Positions 18,335 through 26,880 of a DNA stretch of 55,541 nucleotides are shown here, piece after piece (the stretch's first letter is position 1; each line of letters opens with the position of its first letter). Source of the DNA: Planctomycetota bacterium (GTDB lineage Bacteria > Planctomycetota > B15-G4 > SIAN01); NCBI GenBank assembly GCA_028289345.1, contig JANQQL010000004.1, positions 1-55,541 on the forward strand, written 5' to 3'. The position numbers and the translations under genes were made by a program. Under the pieces are notes generated by a model. The model made no database searches and was not told the origin of the DNA. It worked only from the letters and a program-made list of their open reading frames with translations.

Positions 18335-18715
18335 GGAAAACTCCCTCGAGGCCAAAGTGGCCCGTCCCAGTTGCTGCACCCTCCTCCGCGAGAGAGAGCC
18401 GTCCCTGATAGGTAGCGTGCTCCCCGCAGGCGTGTGGTGCGTTTTCGAGGACCTGGCTGGCCCGGATCAGAACCCGGATCCGGAACGGGAACTCGCTTCT
18501 CATTCTCGCGCTCCTGAGGAGCCGGGTCGAGAACCACGGTCACTCCATCCGGACCGTTTCTGGGGGGCTCGAGACTCTGGGAATTCCAGCCGAAGAGATC
18601 GGTGGGGAAGGTCGCGGATAAGATTCCGCGCCCGGACCGACTGTAGGGCCAGTGATGATCGGAATCCGATCTGTCACGGCTGTCCATTGGAGGGCCGCCA
18701 GAATCCCCGGCGAGG
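18335..18715. other. Divergent intergenic region
   Basis: About 380 bp lie between the divergent mosaic-protein and glycosyltransferase genes. I see no supported gene, RNA or strong promoter match; it presumably carries two divergent promoters. Confidence 0.5.
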
Positions 18716-20368
18716 GTGGAGCTATGTGCGGATGTCGATCATTTGACCGTGGTGCCTGATTCTCGGGGTGGGTCCCTGGCGCTGGCCGGATTGCTCGCTC
18801 TCACCGCGGGCCTGGGAGTTTGGGGCATCGATTGGGGCATGCCGGGGATGGACCCCCGACATGGGGATGAGGTCAGTCGCGAGACTCTGCGGCTCCTCGC
18901 GAGCGGTTTCTCCGGATTCCCGAAATACCCCTTCGTGCACTACTTGGTGCTCGCTGTCGCGTACTCGCCGTACCTGGCTTGGCTGTGGATCACGGGAGGT
19001 CTGGAGCCCGGGGCAGGATCTTTGGACGAGGTCTTCGCCGATCCGCTTTCCTCGATGACCGTGATCGTGATCCTTTCGCGTCTGGTCACCCTCGGATTCG
19101 CCGTTGCCACGGTGGCATTGGTGCACCGACTGGCGCTGCGCCTCACGGGCTCACAAGTCGCCGCTTGGTGCGGAGCTGCGTGCTTGGCGTTGACTCCCGA
19201 GTGGATCCTGTTCTCCCACATGGTCAACGTCGATGTCCCGATGATCTTCTGGTTCACCGCCGGACTTTGGTACGCCTTGGAGTTTGCTGAGAGCGGGAGA
19301 GTCAAGGATGCTTGGAAGTGGGGCGTCCTGGTGGCGGTCGGGGTTTCGACCAAAGAACAGATTGCCGGGGCTTGGGTTCTCGTCGGATGCTGGATCCTTG
19401 GCTCGGCTTGGCGCGCTCGGCGTTTGGCCAAGCCTGCTCCTGCCTCGCCACCACCGCTTTCGCGCGAGCCTCGCTGGATCACTGGAACGGTTGGGGCGAT
19501 CGTGGTTTGCGCGTTGACCTACGCACTCCTCAACAAGATTCCCTGGGACTTCTCTGGGTATCTCGAACGAATGCGGGGCTGGTTCGGTGCAGGAACGGAT
19601 CCTGCGATTTGGGGAGGTCATCCCGCAACCTTGGCTGGCCACGGAGCGTTGTGGTGGGAGACCCTCGGGCGTTGGCAGCGGGCAGCCGGTTGGCCCATTG
19701 CTGTGCTGACCGTGGGTCTTGCCGGGTTTGCGTGCTGGCGCGGAGCACGCGGAGCGAGGCTCCTCGGGGTGTGCGGGATCTCGTACTACCTTTTCACCAT
19801 TGCGATGCTGCGCTACGCCTACACTCGGTTCACGTTACCGTGGCTCGTGCTGTTGGCTCTCCTGACCGCGCTTGGCGTTGCCCAGTTCCGAAACGTTCCC
19901 GCGGCTCGACGAGGTTTGCTCGCGGCGATGGTCTTCGTCGTCACGTTTTCGGTGTGGCGCGGGGCCTTGTTGAATCTGGCGTTCGACCACGATCCGCGAG
20001 TGGAGGCCGAGGAGTGGCTTGCCCACTCGCTTCCTTCCGGCGCAAGTGTCGAGTCCTATGCCTACGGGTACTACTTGCCGCGGCGCCATCGAGTGCCCCA
20101 AGTGACCTGGGTCTCCCCCGACCGAGAGGACATGACGATTGCCGGGTTTCAAGAGCGGCGTCCGTCGGCGGCAATCCTGGCGCCAGCGTTCTGGTTCCAA
20201 TATCAAGGACCGGCCAAACAGTTCATTCACTGGCTTCGAGAAAACTCTGAATATGAGCCTCGCTGGTTTCGTAACTCCTCCTGTGGATTCCTGGCTCGCG
20301 ACGACCAGGAACGAATCCTTCCTTCCATCTTGATCCTGGTGGATCCCGAACAAGGGTCTTCTCCATGA
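18716..20368 (+). CDS. Membrane glycosyltransferase, family 39-like
   Basis: This 550-residue multi-pass membrane protein has about ten hydrophobic segments across residues 20-420 and a soluble C-terminal tail with a final PSILILVDP. The N-terminal loop has PGMDPRHGDEVSRE. Its DE pair after the first helix is the position of the catalytic acidic residues of GT-C enzymes (PMT/ArnT type) that use polyprenyl-phosphate sugars. No ATG is available before the first helix. GTG at 18716 gives the longest product, and GTG at 18749 or 18752 is possible. It lies upstream of the phosphopantetheinyl transferase gene with a 63-bp gap, same strand. Acceptor and sugar cannot be deduced. Confidence 0.78.
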   Translation: MELCADVDHLTVVPDSRGGSLALAGLLALTAGLGVWGIDWGMPGMDPRHGDEVSRETLRLLASGFSGFPKYPFVHYLVLAVAYSPYLAWLWITGGLEPGAGSLDEVFADPLSSMTVIVILSRLVTLGFAVATVALVHRLALRLTGSQVAAWCGAACLALTPEWILFSHMVNVDVPMIFWFTAGLWYALEFAESGRVKDAWKWGVLVAVGVSTKEQIAGAWVLVGCWILGSAWRARRLAKPAPASPPPLSREPRWITGTVGAIVVCALTYALLNKIPWDFSGYLERMRGWFGAGTDPAIWGGHPATLAGHGALWWETLGRWQRAAGWPIAVLTVGLAGFACWRGARGARLLGVCGISYYLFTIAMLRYAYTRFTLPWLVLLALLTALGVAQFRNVPAARRGLLAAMVFVVTFSVWRGALLNLAFDHDPRVEAEEWLAHSLPSGASVESYAYGYYLPRRHRVPQVTWVSPDREDMTIAGFQERRPSAAILAPAFWFQYQGPAKQFIHWLRENSEYEPRWFRNSSCGFLARDDQERILPSILILVDPEQGSSP

Positions 20369-20431
20369 TCGCGGTCTCGGAACCCGTGGTCCGCACCAGG
20401 CCACCGAGAAAAAGAGGGGCAGTGGACCTTC

Positions 20432-21100
20432 ATGCTTGAGGATCTTCTCCCTTCCGTCGTGACCTGGGTGCGTGCGACGCCGCCGATGTGGGAAGCTCCT
20501 CTGCTCCCCGAGGAGCAGGTGTACGTGGAGCGTGTGGTCGAAAAGCGGCGACGGGAGTTCACCGCCGGGCGCACCTGCGCCAGAGAAGCGCTTCGCCAGT
20601 TGCGCGCCGAGTCGACTCCCCTGTTGCGTGATGACTCTCGCCGTCCGATCTGGCCAGAGGGCTACGTCGGTTCGATCACCCACTGTCGGGACTTCTGCGC
20701 AGCCGCAGTCGCCCGCATCGCGGACTGCCAAGGCGTCGGCTTGGACGTGGAAAAGGCTCAGGGTTTGGAAGAGGGGGTGCGTCGCAAGATCTGCACGGAC
20801 CGCGAGCAACGACGCTTCTCTCAGTTGCCCCGGCTGCCTGGGGGAGCTTGGGAGACCTTGACTTTCAGCGCCAAGGAAAGCCTGTACAAGTGTTACTCAC
20901 CGATCTACGACACGTTCTTGGAGTTCCACGACGTCGAAGTGGACTTTCACCCAGACGCTCGTGAGTTTCGAGTGCGATGTTTGCGTGAGGTTCCTGGCCG
21001 CGAGCGATTCTCCGAATTCTGCGGGCGATACTCGTGGGAAGAGGGGTACTTGGGGACCAGCGTCTTACTGATGGCTTCGTCGGAGGAGAGTCAATCGTGA
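20432..21100 (+). CDS. 4'-phosphopantetheinyl transferase (EntD/Sfp type)
   Basis: This 222-residue enzyme is predicted to transfer phosphopantetheine from CoA to a Ser of carrier proteins. EntD-like landmarks are ERVVEKRRREFTAGRTCAR near 35-55, the GSITHC segment near 80, the Mg-binding GVGLDVEK near 100, and the WETLTFSAKESLYKCYSPIY helix near 145. The length matches EntD/NpgA-type transferases. It is the first of four genes in tight succession. Its stop overlaps the next start by 4 bp (GTGA), which indicates translational coupling. No polyketide or NRPS gene is in the window, so its carrier-protein client is unknown. Confidence 0.9.
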   Translation: MLEDLLPSVVTWVRATPPMWEAPLLPEEQVYVERVVEKRRREFTAGRTCAREALRQLRAESTPLLRDDSRRPIWPEGYVGSITHCRDFCAAAVARIADCQGVGLDVEKAQGLEEGVRRKICTDREQRRFSQLPRLPGGAWETLTFSAKESLYKCYSPIYDTFLEFHDVEVDFHPDAREFRVRCLREVPGRERFSEFCGRYSWEEGYLGTSVLLMASSEESQS

Positions 21101-21999
21101 TCTTGCATCTGATCGACGGGACCTACGAATTGTTTCGCTCCTACTACGGAGCTCCTTCGGCGAGGACGTCCGAGAATCGCGAGGTCGGCGCGGTGAGAGG
21201 GCTCTTGCGCTCCTTGGCGGCGCTGCTGCGAGAGGAAGGAACCTCTCATGTCGCCTGTGCCTTCGATCGTGAGATCGAATCCTTCCGCAATCAGATGTTC
21301 GACGGTTACAAAACCGGCGAAGGAATCGAACCGGATTTGTTCAACCAGTTCGAACTGGCGGAGCGGGCGGTCCATGCGCTGGGTGTGGTGGTGTGGCCGA
21401 TGGTCGAGTTCGAAGCGGATGATGCTTTGGCGAGTGCAGCTCAGCGCTGGCACGACCACCCGGAGATTTCTCAGATTCGAATCTGTACCCCTGACAAAGA
21501 CCTGGCTCAGTGTGTGGTGGAGGATCGCGTCGTGCTTCACGATCGCCGCCGCCAGAAGGTCCTTGATGCTCGCGCGGTGCAAGACAAGTACGGGGTCGCC
21601 CCCGAATCCATTCCCGATTGGTTGGGACTGGTCGGGGACACTGCCGATGGGATTCCCGGGATTCCCCGTTGGGGGGCCAAGTCGGCGGCGGCAGTCTTGA
21701 GCCATTACCGTTTTCTCGAGCAGATCCCGCGGGATGCTTCTCAGTGGGAGGTGAAAGTGCGGGGGGCGGCCTCACTGGTGAGCAACCTGGTGGAACAGGA
21801 AGACCAGGCGCGCCTGTACAAGGAGCTGGCAACTTTGCGACGTGACGTTCCCTTGCAAGAAGAATTGGATGACTTGCGTTGGCGAGGGGCGCGACAAGAG
21901 GCGCTTGCTGGAGTGTGCGAAGATCTAGAGGACTCGAGATTCCTCGAACGAATCGCTCTTTGGCGCGACGACAAAGAACGCGAGGGGCATGCTCCATGA
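21097..21999 (+). CDS. 5'-3' exonuclease (FEN/DNA polymerase I N-domain type)
   Basis: This 300-residue protein resembles the 5' nuclease domain of DNA polymerase I. It has LIDGTYELFRSYYG at the start (first metal-site Asp). FDREIESFRNQMFDGYK, with the helical-arch basic residues, lies near 50-70. EFEADDALA (paired acidic metal ligands) lies near 105, and TPDKDLAQCV near 130. A helix-hairpin-helix with LGLVGDTADGIPGIPRWG follows near 170-190. It starts at GTG 21097 inside the transferase stop codon, with ggaggag upstream, and its stop overlaps the next ATG by 4 bp. It lacks polymerase domains, so it is a stand-alone flap/RNase H-like nuclease. Confidence 0.92.
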   Translation: MILHLIDGTYELFRSYYGAPSARTSENREVGAVRGLLRSLAALLREEGTSHVACAFDREIESFRNQMFDGYKTGEGIEPDLFNQFELAERAVHALGVVVWPMVEFEADDALASAAQRWHDHPEISQIRICTPDKDLAQCVVEDRVVLHDRRRQKVLDARAVQDKYGVAPESIPDWLGLVGDTADGIPGIPRWGAKSAAAVLSHYRFLEQIPRDASQWEVKVRGAASLVSNLVEQEDQARLYKELATLRRDVPLQEELDDLRWRGARQEALAGVCEDLEDSRFLERIALWRDDKEREGHAP

Positions 22000-22712
22000 C
22001 GCCGCTGATTGCGCTCACGACCTATCCGCCTGATGAAAAGCGGCGCTTTCACTTGTATGCCAACTATGTGGCCGCGGTGCGTCAAGCCGGTGCCATTCCC
22101 GTCCTCGTGGCTCCTGGTGAAGCCTGCGCCTCTGAGTTGTTGGACCGAGTGGACGGGTTGATCCTGACCGGAGGAGGAGATTTGGATTCGGCGATCTACG
22201 CGGAGCCGTCCCATCCCCGACTCGAGGCCGTGGATGAGGCTCGAGACGAACTCGAGCAGGAGTTGTGTCGAGCGATCCTCGGGCGAGACCTTCCCTGTTT
22301 GGCGATCTGCCGGGGGATGCAAGTCTTGAATGTGGTGCTCGGGGGAACGTTGATCGAAGACCTCGAAGGACATGTTCCGGATCCGCGGCTGCATCGGCTC
22401 CCGGACAAAGAGGCCGTGTCTCACCCGATCGAAGTGGAATCGAACAGCCGACTTCATCGTCTGATCGGGGAAACGAGATTCTCGTGCATGTCCAAACACC
22501 ATCAGGCCGTGGGAACCCTTGCTCAGGATTTGAACCCCGTCGCTCGCGCTCCCGATGGAGTGGTCGAGGGGGTGGAGCATCGCTCTCACCCCTGGCTCTT
22601 CGGAGTTCAGTGGCATCCGGAAATGACCGCAGACTCGGACCGGGTGCAGTTGCGGTTGTTCCAAGCTCTGACCGAATCTGCCCACCAGTATCGAGACAAT
22701 TCCCATGGATGA
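21996..22712 (+). CDS. Class I glutamine amidotransferase-like hydrolase (peptidase C26)
   Basis: This 238-residue protein is a gamma-glutamyl-hydrolase/PuuD-type enzyme. It shows GLILTGGGD near 50, the nucleophile elbow CLAICRGMQVLNV with the catalytic Cys near 101, and the HHQAVG and VQWHPEM segments with the catalytic His and Glu near the C terminus. The family cleaves gamma-glutamyl amides such as gamma-glutamyl-GABA or folate polyglutamates; the substrate here is not defined. It is translationally coupled on both sides: the ATG overlaps the exonuclease stop (ATGA), and its 3' end overlaps the scramblase-like gene by 8 bp. Confidence 0.9.
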   Translation: MTPLIALTTYPPDEKRRFHLYANYVAAVRQAGAIPVLVAPGEACASELLDRVDGLILTGGGDLDSAIYAEPSHPRLEAVDEARDELEQELCRAILGRDLPCLAICRGMQVLNVVLGGTLIEDLEGHVPDPRLHRLPDKEAVSHPIEVESNSRLHRLIGETRFSCMSKHHQAVGTLAQDLNPVARAPDGVVEGVEHRSHPWLFGVQWHPEMTADSDRVQLRLFQALTESAHQYRDNSHG

Positions 22713-23355
22713 ACTGGTTCGCGATCGTCAATTCCTCATGGTCCGCCAGAAGAAGGAGTGGGCCGAGATCCTCCTCCCTTACGAGGCCGCCAATCGCTTC
22801 GAACTCACGGACGAGAACGATCAGTTCCTCGGACGAGCCGCGGAAGAGTCCGGGGGGATTGGCAAGATGTTCTTGCGAGGCATCTTCGGACGATGCCGCG
22901 CCGCCAAAGTCCATCTCTACGACGGGGATGGAAACGAGATCGCCTTGGTCGACAAGCCGTTTCGCTGGTACTTCCATCGCTGCGAGCTGCGAGAGAACGG
23001 AGTGGTGATCGGCGCCATTCAACGCAAGTTTTCGATCTTGACTCGAATCTTCGTCATCGAAGACCCCCAGGGCACCGAGCTCTTGCAAATCGAGAGTCCG
23101 TTCCTTCGCTGGTGGACTTTCAAGCTTCTGCTGAACGGCATCGAGGTGGGGCGAATCGCGAAAAAGTGGGGCGGGTTGCTCAAGGAAGTCTTCACCGACG
23201 CCGACGTCTTCGGGGTCGAGTTTCGGGAGCCGAGCTTGGACGTTCAGATTCGCAAGCTGCTGGTTGCGGCCGTGTTTCTGGTCGACTTCACTTGCTTCGA
23301 GAACAATCAGGGAAGGGGCTCGCTGATCGATGGGCTGAACATCTTCGGCGACTGA
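22705..23355 (+). CDS. Phospholipid scramblase/LURP-like protein
   Basis: This 216-residue protein has the repeating beta-strand pattern of the scramblase/LURP-one (tubby-like) family. It comprises an N-terminal YEAANRFELTDENDQFLGRA, a central ENGVVIGAIQRKFSILTRIF, and IARIxKKWGG-like strands (VGRIAKKWGGLLKEVFTDAD). A C-terminal hydrophobic helix, LLVAAVFLVDFTCFE, lies near 187-201. Bacterial members are uncharacterised; lipid scrambling is not established for them. It is the last gene of the coupled chain beginning at 20432 and is convergent with the kinase gene 25 bp downstream. Confidence 0.82.
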   Translation: MDELVRDRQFLMVRQKKEWAEILLPYEAANRFELTDENDQFLGRAAEESGGIGKMFLRGIFGRCRAAKVHLYDGDGNEIALVDKPFRWYFHRCELRENGVVIGAIQRKFSILTRIFVIEDPQGTELLQIESPFLRWWTFKLLLNGIEVGRIAKKWGGLLKEVFTDADVFGVEFREPSLDVQIRKLLVAAVFLVDFTCFENNQGRGSLIDGLNIFGD

Positions 23356-23380
23356 AGCCCACCGGAGAGGGCCGCGCGCG

Positions 23381-25321
23381 TCAACGGCCGGAGCCGAGCG
23401 ATGCCAGGCCACGGCCGGGTCGATTTCGCGATCCAGCCACGATTCCCGCAATGATCAGGGTCAGTACGATCAGGAAGATGGACCCGGCCAGGACGAAGGT
23501 CTGTTGCAATCCGGCCGTGGCGCGTGCCAAATCCTTCTTGAGCGGCCGGATGATCTCCAGAACTCCTCGCACGTCTCCAACCTTCCAGTCGGTCTTGGGA
23601 CTCTGGGGGTGGTGGTTGTGACAGCCGAGGCAGCTGGTTTCCACCTGCCGCGCCACCGCGTAGCGTAACGAGGGTTCGCCGCGATACTCGGTGAACTCGT
23701 GGAACGGACGGCGAGGGTTGCGACGCAGTTCATCCAAGGCCTTGCGTTCGAAGGAGTCGCGGGGCCCGCCTTCTTCGGCGCGCCAGGGGAAGGGGTAGTC
23801 ACTGTACAGGCGCACGCTCATCCCAGACTTTCGAGTGCTCAAGCGAGCTCCGACTTCGATCGTGAACGTGGCCGGGAGAGCAATCGCACCCTCCAAACCG
23901 ACGTAGTCGTGAGTCACGGCGACCTCCGAGTCGTGAATGCGCTCGACCAAGTCACTGTACAGAGAGTTGACCTCTTCCAAGACATCGGCCTGCATGCGGG
24001 TGCTGTCCAGAGCGACTTGTCGCATGAGTGTCTCCGAAAGACTGGACAGGTGCATCATGGCGATGCTTGCACTCAAGGTGACGGTGAGGAGAAGGCCCGC
24101 CGCAAGTTTGTTGGACTGGCACCATCGCAGCAAGCGCTCGAGGCGGGTCCGCGGACGAGCCAGGATCGGGCGACGTTCAAGGAAGCGGCGCAGATCTTCG
24201 GCGAGGTCCCTGGCGCTCGAGTAGCGTCGTGCGGGATTCTTGGACATCGCCTTCTGGCAAATCGTCTCCAAGTCTCGGGGAATCTGGTCGTTGATCCGGC
24301 GGGGAGGGCGTGGCTCGTCTTCCAATACTTGCAACACCACCATGCGGCGATTCCCTTGAAAGGGCCGATCGCCGGTGAGCATCTCGTACAACACGACTCC
24401 CAGACTGAAAATGTCCGTGCGGGCATCGACGTCGTGAGACTCTCCCCGTGCTTGCTCGGGAGACATGTAGGCCGGGGTTCCCATCACTTCCCCGTCCGGC
24501 GTCACCGTGACTTCCCCCGCCTCTCGTTTGGCGAGTCCGAAGTCCAAGATGTGCGGCCGCTCGTGGCGGTCGATGAGCAGGTTCGAGGGCTTGATGTCGC
24601 GATGGATCACGCCGTGTTCATGGGCGTATTGCAAAGCGTCGGCGGTGGTTGCAGCGAGCCTTGCGGCCCGCTTTGGCGGCAGAGGACCCCTCGCCAGCTT
24701 GCTCTCTAGGGTCTCCCCGTCGACATGTTCCGAGACCAGGTAGGCGGTTCCGTCTCCGGTTTCTCCCGTTTCATACAGAGAAACGATGTGGGGGTGGTCG
24801 AGCTGGGCGGCAGTGCGCGCTTCTCTCTGAAATCGAGGATCCGGCGCTAGGTCCAGGCCGCCGGCCCGCTGCACCTTGATCGCGACATGTCGATCCAGGG
24901 CCGTGTCCTTGGCACGAAACACGTAGCCGAACGACCCCGAGCCGAGTTCTTCGAGCAACTCGAATTTGCCGATTCGGTAGCCACCGGAAGCCAAGGCCCG
25001 CGAAATGCGACGACCCTCGTCAACCACCAGTTCCGAGGTCGTCCCGGAAGCGGAGTCTCCGGCTCGAAGGGCGACCTCACGCAAATGCGCGGGCACGTCC
25101 TCGGACGCGGCCCCGGGGGCCATGCCACGGAGCTCGTCCCACGGGCCGTCGGTGTTTGGATTGTTGGCATCCAAGGCGTCGAGGCGGGATTCGCACGAGT
25201 CACAGCACTCGAGGTGATCCGCGATCCGAGGAAACTCGGATTCCGGCAAGGTTCCTCGACGGAAGCCCTCGAGGATCTCTTCGGAGGGGCATCGGCGGTT
25301 TGATGAATGAGTGTCGTTCAA
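23381..25321 (-). CDS. Membrane Ser/Thr kinase with zinc-finger N terminus and CxxCH sensor
   Basis: This 646-residue protein starts at TTG 25321; an in-frame stop lies closely upstream and no ATG is available. Residues 30-45 carry an anti-sigma-type zinc motif (H36, C40, C43 in HLECCDSC). A full Hanks kinase domain follows (about 120-385): Gly-rich loop ELGSGSFGYVF, AIKV lysine, HRDIKPSN catalytic loop, DFGLAK, and an activation segment with GTPAYMSPEQARG. Two helices (about 400-425 and 605-630) bracket a predicted periplasmic DUF3365/Tll0287-like domain with a c-type heme motif CLGCH (C564, C567, H568). It sits 53 bp after an ECF sigma gene on the same strand, a planctomycete ECF-kinase pairing. 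It is probably a redox or gas sensor that phosphorylates and controls that sigma factor. Confidence 0.9.
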   Translation of the reverse strand: MNDTHSSNRRCPSEEILEGFRRGTLPESEFPRIADHLECCDSCESRLDALDANNPNTDGPWDELRGMAPGAASEDVPAHLREVALRAGDSASGTTSELVVDEGRRISRALASGGYRIGKFELLEELGSGSFGYVFRAKDTALDRHVAIKVQRAGGLDLAPDPRFQREARTAAQLDHPHIVSLYETGETGDGTAYLVSEHVDGETLESKLARGPLPPKRAARLAATTADALQYAHEHGVIHRDIKPSNLLIDRHERPHILDFGLAKREAGEVTVTPDGEVMGTPAYMSPEQARGESHDVDARTDIFSLGVVLYEMLTGDRPFQGNRRMVVLQVLEDEPRPPRRINDQIPRDLETICQKAMSKNPARRYSSARDLAEDLRRFLERRPILARPRTRLERLLRWCQSNKLAAGLLLTVTLSASIAMMHLSSLSETLMRQVALDSTRMQADVLEEVNSLYSDLVERIHDSEVAVTHDYVGLEGAIALPATFTIEVGARLSTRKSGMSVRLYSDYPFPWRAEEGGPRDSFERKALDELRRNPRRPFHEFTEYRGEPSLRYAVARQVETSCLGCHNHHPQSPKTDWKVGDVRGVLEIIRPLKKDLARATAGLQQTFVLAGSIFLIVLTLIIAGIVAGSRNRPGRGLASLGSGR

Positions 25322-25374
25322 GGGGCGATTCCTGGTCTTCCTTCCATGAACGAAACACTGTCACAGCGGAGCAA

Positions 25375-25992
25375 TCACTCGTCGAGATCCCCGAGTTCGC
25401 GGCGCAGCCGGTGGAGGACCCGAGATTTCGCCACGCGCACCGCTCCGGGGGACATTCCGAGCTCGGCGGCCACTTCCGTGGCCGGTCGTCCGTCGACTGT
25501 CGTTCGCCAGAACGCATCCCAGGTGTTCTTCTGCAAGTGGTCGCGAATCTGTGCCAAAGCGCGCTGAAACAAGAGAGCTTCGGGAGTCGGCTCCGGGCTG
25601 GTGACTTCCGCAGGGTCCAAGCGAGCGCTCAGGGACTCGTCGTCGGCCGCGATCCCGGCCATTTGTAGTTGGACCGCGGTTCCTCCCGCTGCCTCCCACT
25701 CGTGCTGTCGACGCCGGTACAAGTCGTGCACCTTGTTCCGCGTGATGGTGCGCAGCCATCCCCGGAACGTGTCTCCAGGGCGCGACTTGCGGAACTGGGA
25801 GATCTTCACGGAGACGGTTTGAAATACCTCCTGAAAGACGTCCGCCGCGTCTTCGTCTTTCAGCTGAAAGCGACGACACCACTGCAGGACATAGGGCGCA
25901 TAGAGGTCGACGAGACGGTTCCAAGCGGCTGGGTCTTGGTGGCGGACCCCCGCAAGGAGACTGCGCGAAGTGGAGGAAGGATGGGAGGTCAT
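25375..25992 (-). CDS. ECF-type RNA polymerase sigma factor
   Basis: This 205-residue protein has sigma region 2 (about 20-90), with YAPYVLQWCRRF, DAADVFQEVFQ and a region 2.4 FRGWLRTITRNKVHDLYRRR. After a ~35-residue linker comes region 4 (about 140-200), with a helix-turn-helix in ATEVAAELGMSPGAVRVAKSRVLHRLR. The start was set at the ATG at 25992, just before the conserved region; the frame remains open upstream and an earlier start cannot be excluded. It is followed by the membrane kinase gene and is probably co-transcribed with it. The kinase zinc-finger N terminus could act as the anti-sigma module. Confidence 0.92.
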   Translation of the reverse strand: MTSHPSSTSRSLLAGVRHQDPAAWNRLVDLYAPYVLQWCRRFQLKDEDAADVFQEVFQTVSVKISQFRKSRPGDTFRGWLRTITRNKVHDLYRRRQHEWEAAGGTAVQLQMAGIAADDESLSARLDPAEVTSPEPTPEALLFQRALAQIRDHLQKNTWDAFWRTTVDGRPATEVAAELGMSPGAVRVAKSRVLHRLRRELGDLDE

Positions 25993-26148
25993 GGAGACTG
26001 TTACGAGGCTCGAGCGGAATGCGGCCAAGGAAATAGCGTATCCGATGGTTGCCCCCGAGGGAGAGCGGAACACGAGCATTTTCGCTAACATCCACGGGCC
26101 GCGAGGCGTAGGGAGACCGTTCGACGTTCCAAGAGCGGAGCTTGATTC

Positions 26149-26880
26149 ATGTCTGATCCGACCAGCCATTCCTCTCGCCGCGATTCTGCCGGCGGGGCGA
26201 TCTTCGCGTGGATGATGCGTCACTGGCGCGAGTGGGTGCGGAGTGTTGTCGTCCTGGTGTTCTGCCTTCTTTCCTTCCGTTCCGCGGTGGCGGACTGGAA
26301 CGACGTCCCGACGGGATCCATGAAGCCGACCATCTTGGAAGGCGATCGGATCTTCATTCACAAGTCGGCCTACGACCTGCGCATCCCGTTCACCCGAACC
26401 CGGCTGGCACGTTGGTCGAGTCCGGAGCGAGGCGACATCGTCGTCTTGGACTCGCCGCTCGATGAGACGCGATTGGTCAAACGCGTGATCGGCCTGCCAG
26501 GCGATCGGATCGAGATTCGTCAGCAGCGGCTCCTGGTGAACGGAGTCGTCGCGACCTATCGCGAAGCGGCACCTCCGGCGGATCCGATGCAGTTTCCCTC
26601 CCGACGTCCCCATGCCACGCTCGAGGAAGACACCGGGGATCACGTCCACTCGGTGCTCTGGCCAGAACGCGGTGGTTTCCCGGATTTTGGGCCTGTGACC
26701 GTGCCGCCGGGAAACTACTTTGTCATGGGCGATCATCGAGACAACAGTCTGGATTCGAGGGAGTGGGGATGCGTCGACGGCGATCGCATCGTCGGAAAAG
26801 TGCTATCCGTAGTCGGGTCTCTGGACCCCGGCGCTTCTTACCGGCCGCGCTGGTCCCGGTTCTTTCATCGTTTGCGCTGA
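26149..26880 (+). CDS. lepB: Signal peptidase I
   Basis: This 243-residue membrane protease is predicted to cleave Sec/Tat signal peptides. One transmembrane helix (about 31-48) anchors it. Box B contains PTGSMKPT with the nucleophile S57. Box D has LVKRVIGLPGDRIEI with the general base K111, and box E has YFVMGDHRDNSLDSREWG. The many exported proteins encoded around it are plausible clients. Its last 118 bp overlap, in another frame, the start of the DUF3187-like gene. Confidence 0.94.
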   Translation: MSDPTSHSSRRDSAGGAIFAWMMRHWREWVRSVVVLVFCLLSFRSAVADWNDVPTGSMKPTILEGDRIFIHKSAYDLRIPFTRTRLARWSSPERGDIVVLDSPLDETRLVKRVIGLPGDRIEIRQQRLLVNGVVATYREAAPPADPMQFPSRRPHATLEEDTGDHVHSVLWPERGGFPDFGPVTVPPGNYFVMGDHRDNSLDSREWGCVDGDRIVGKVLSVVGSLDPGASYRPRWSRFFHRLR

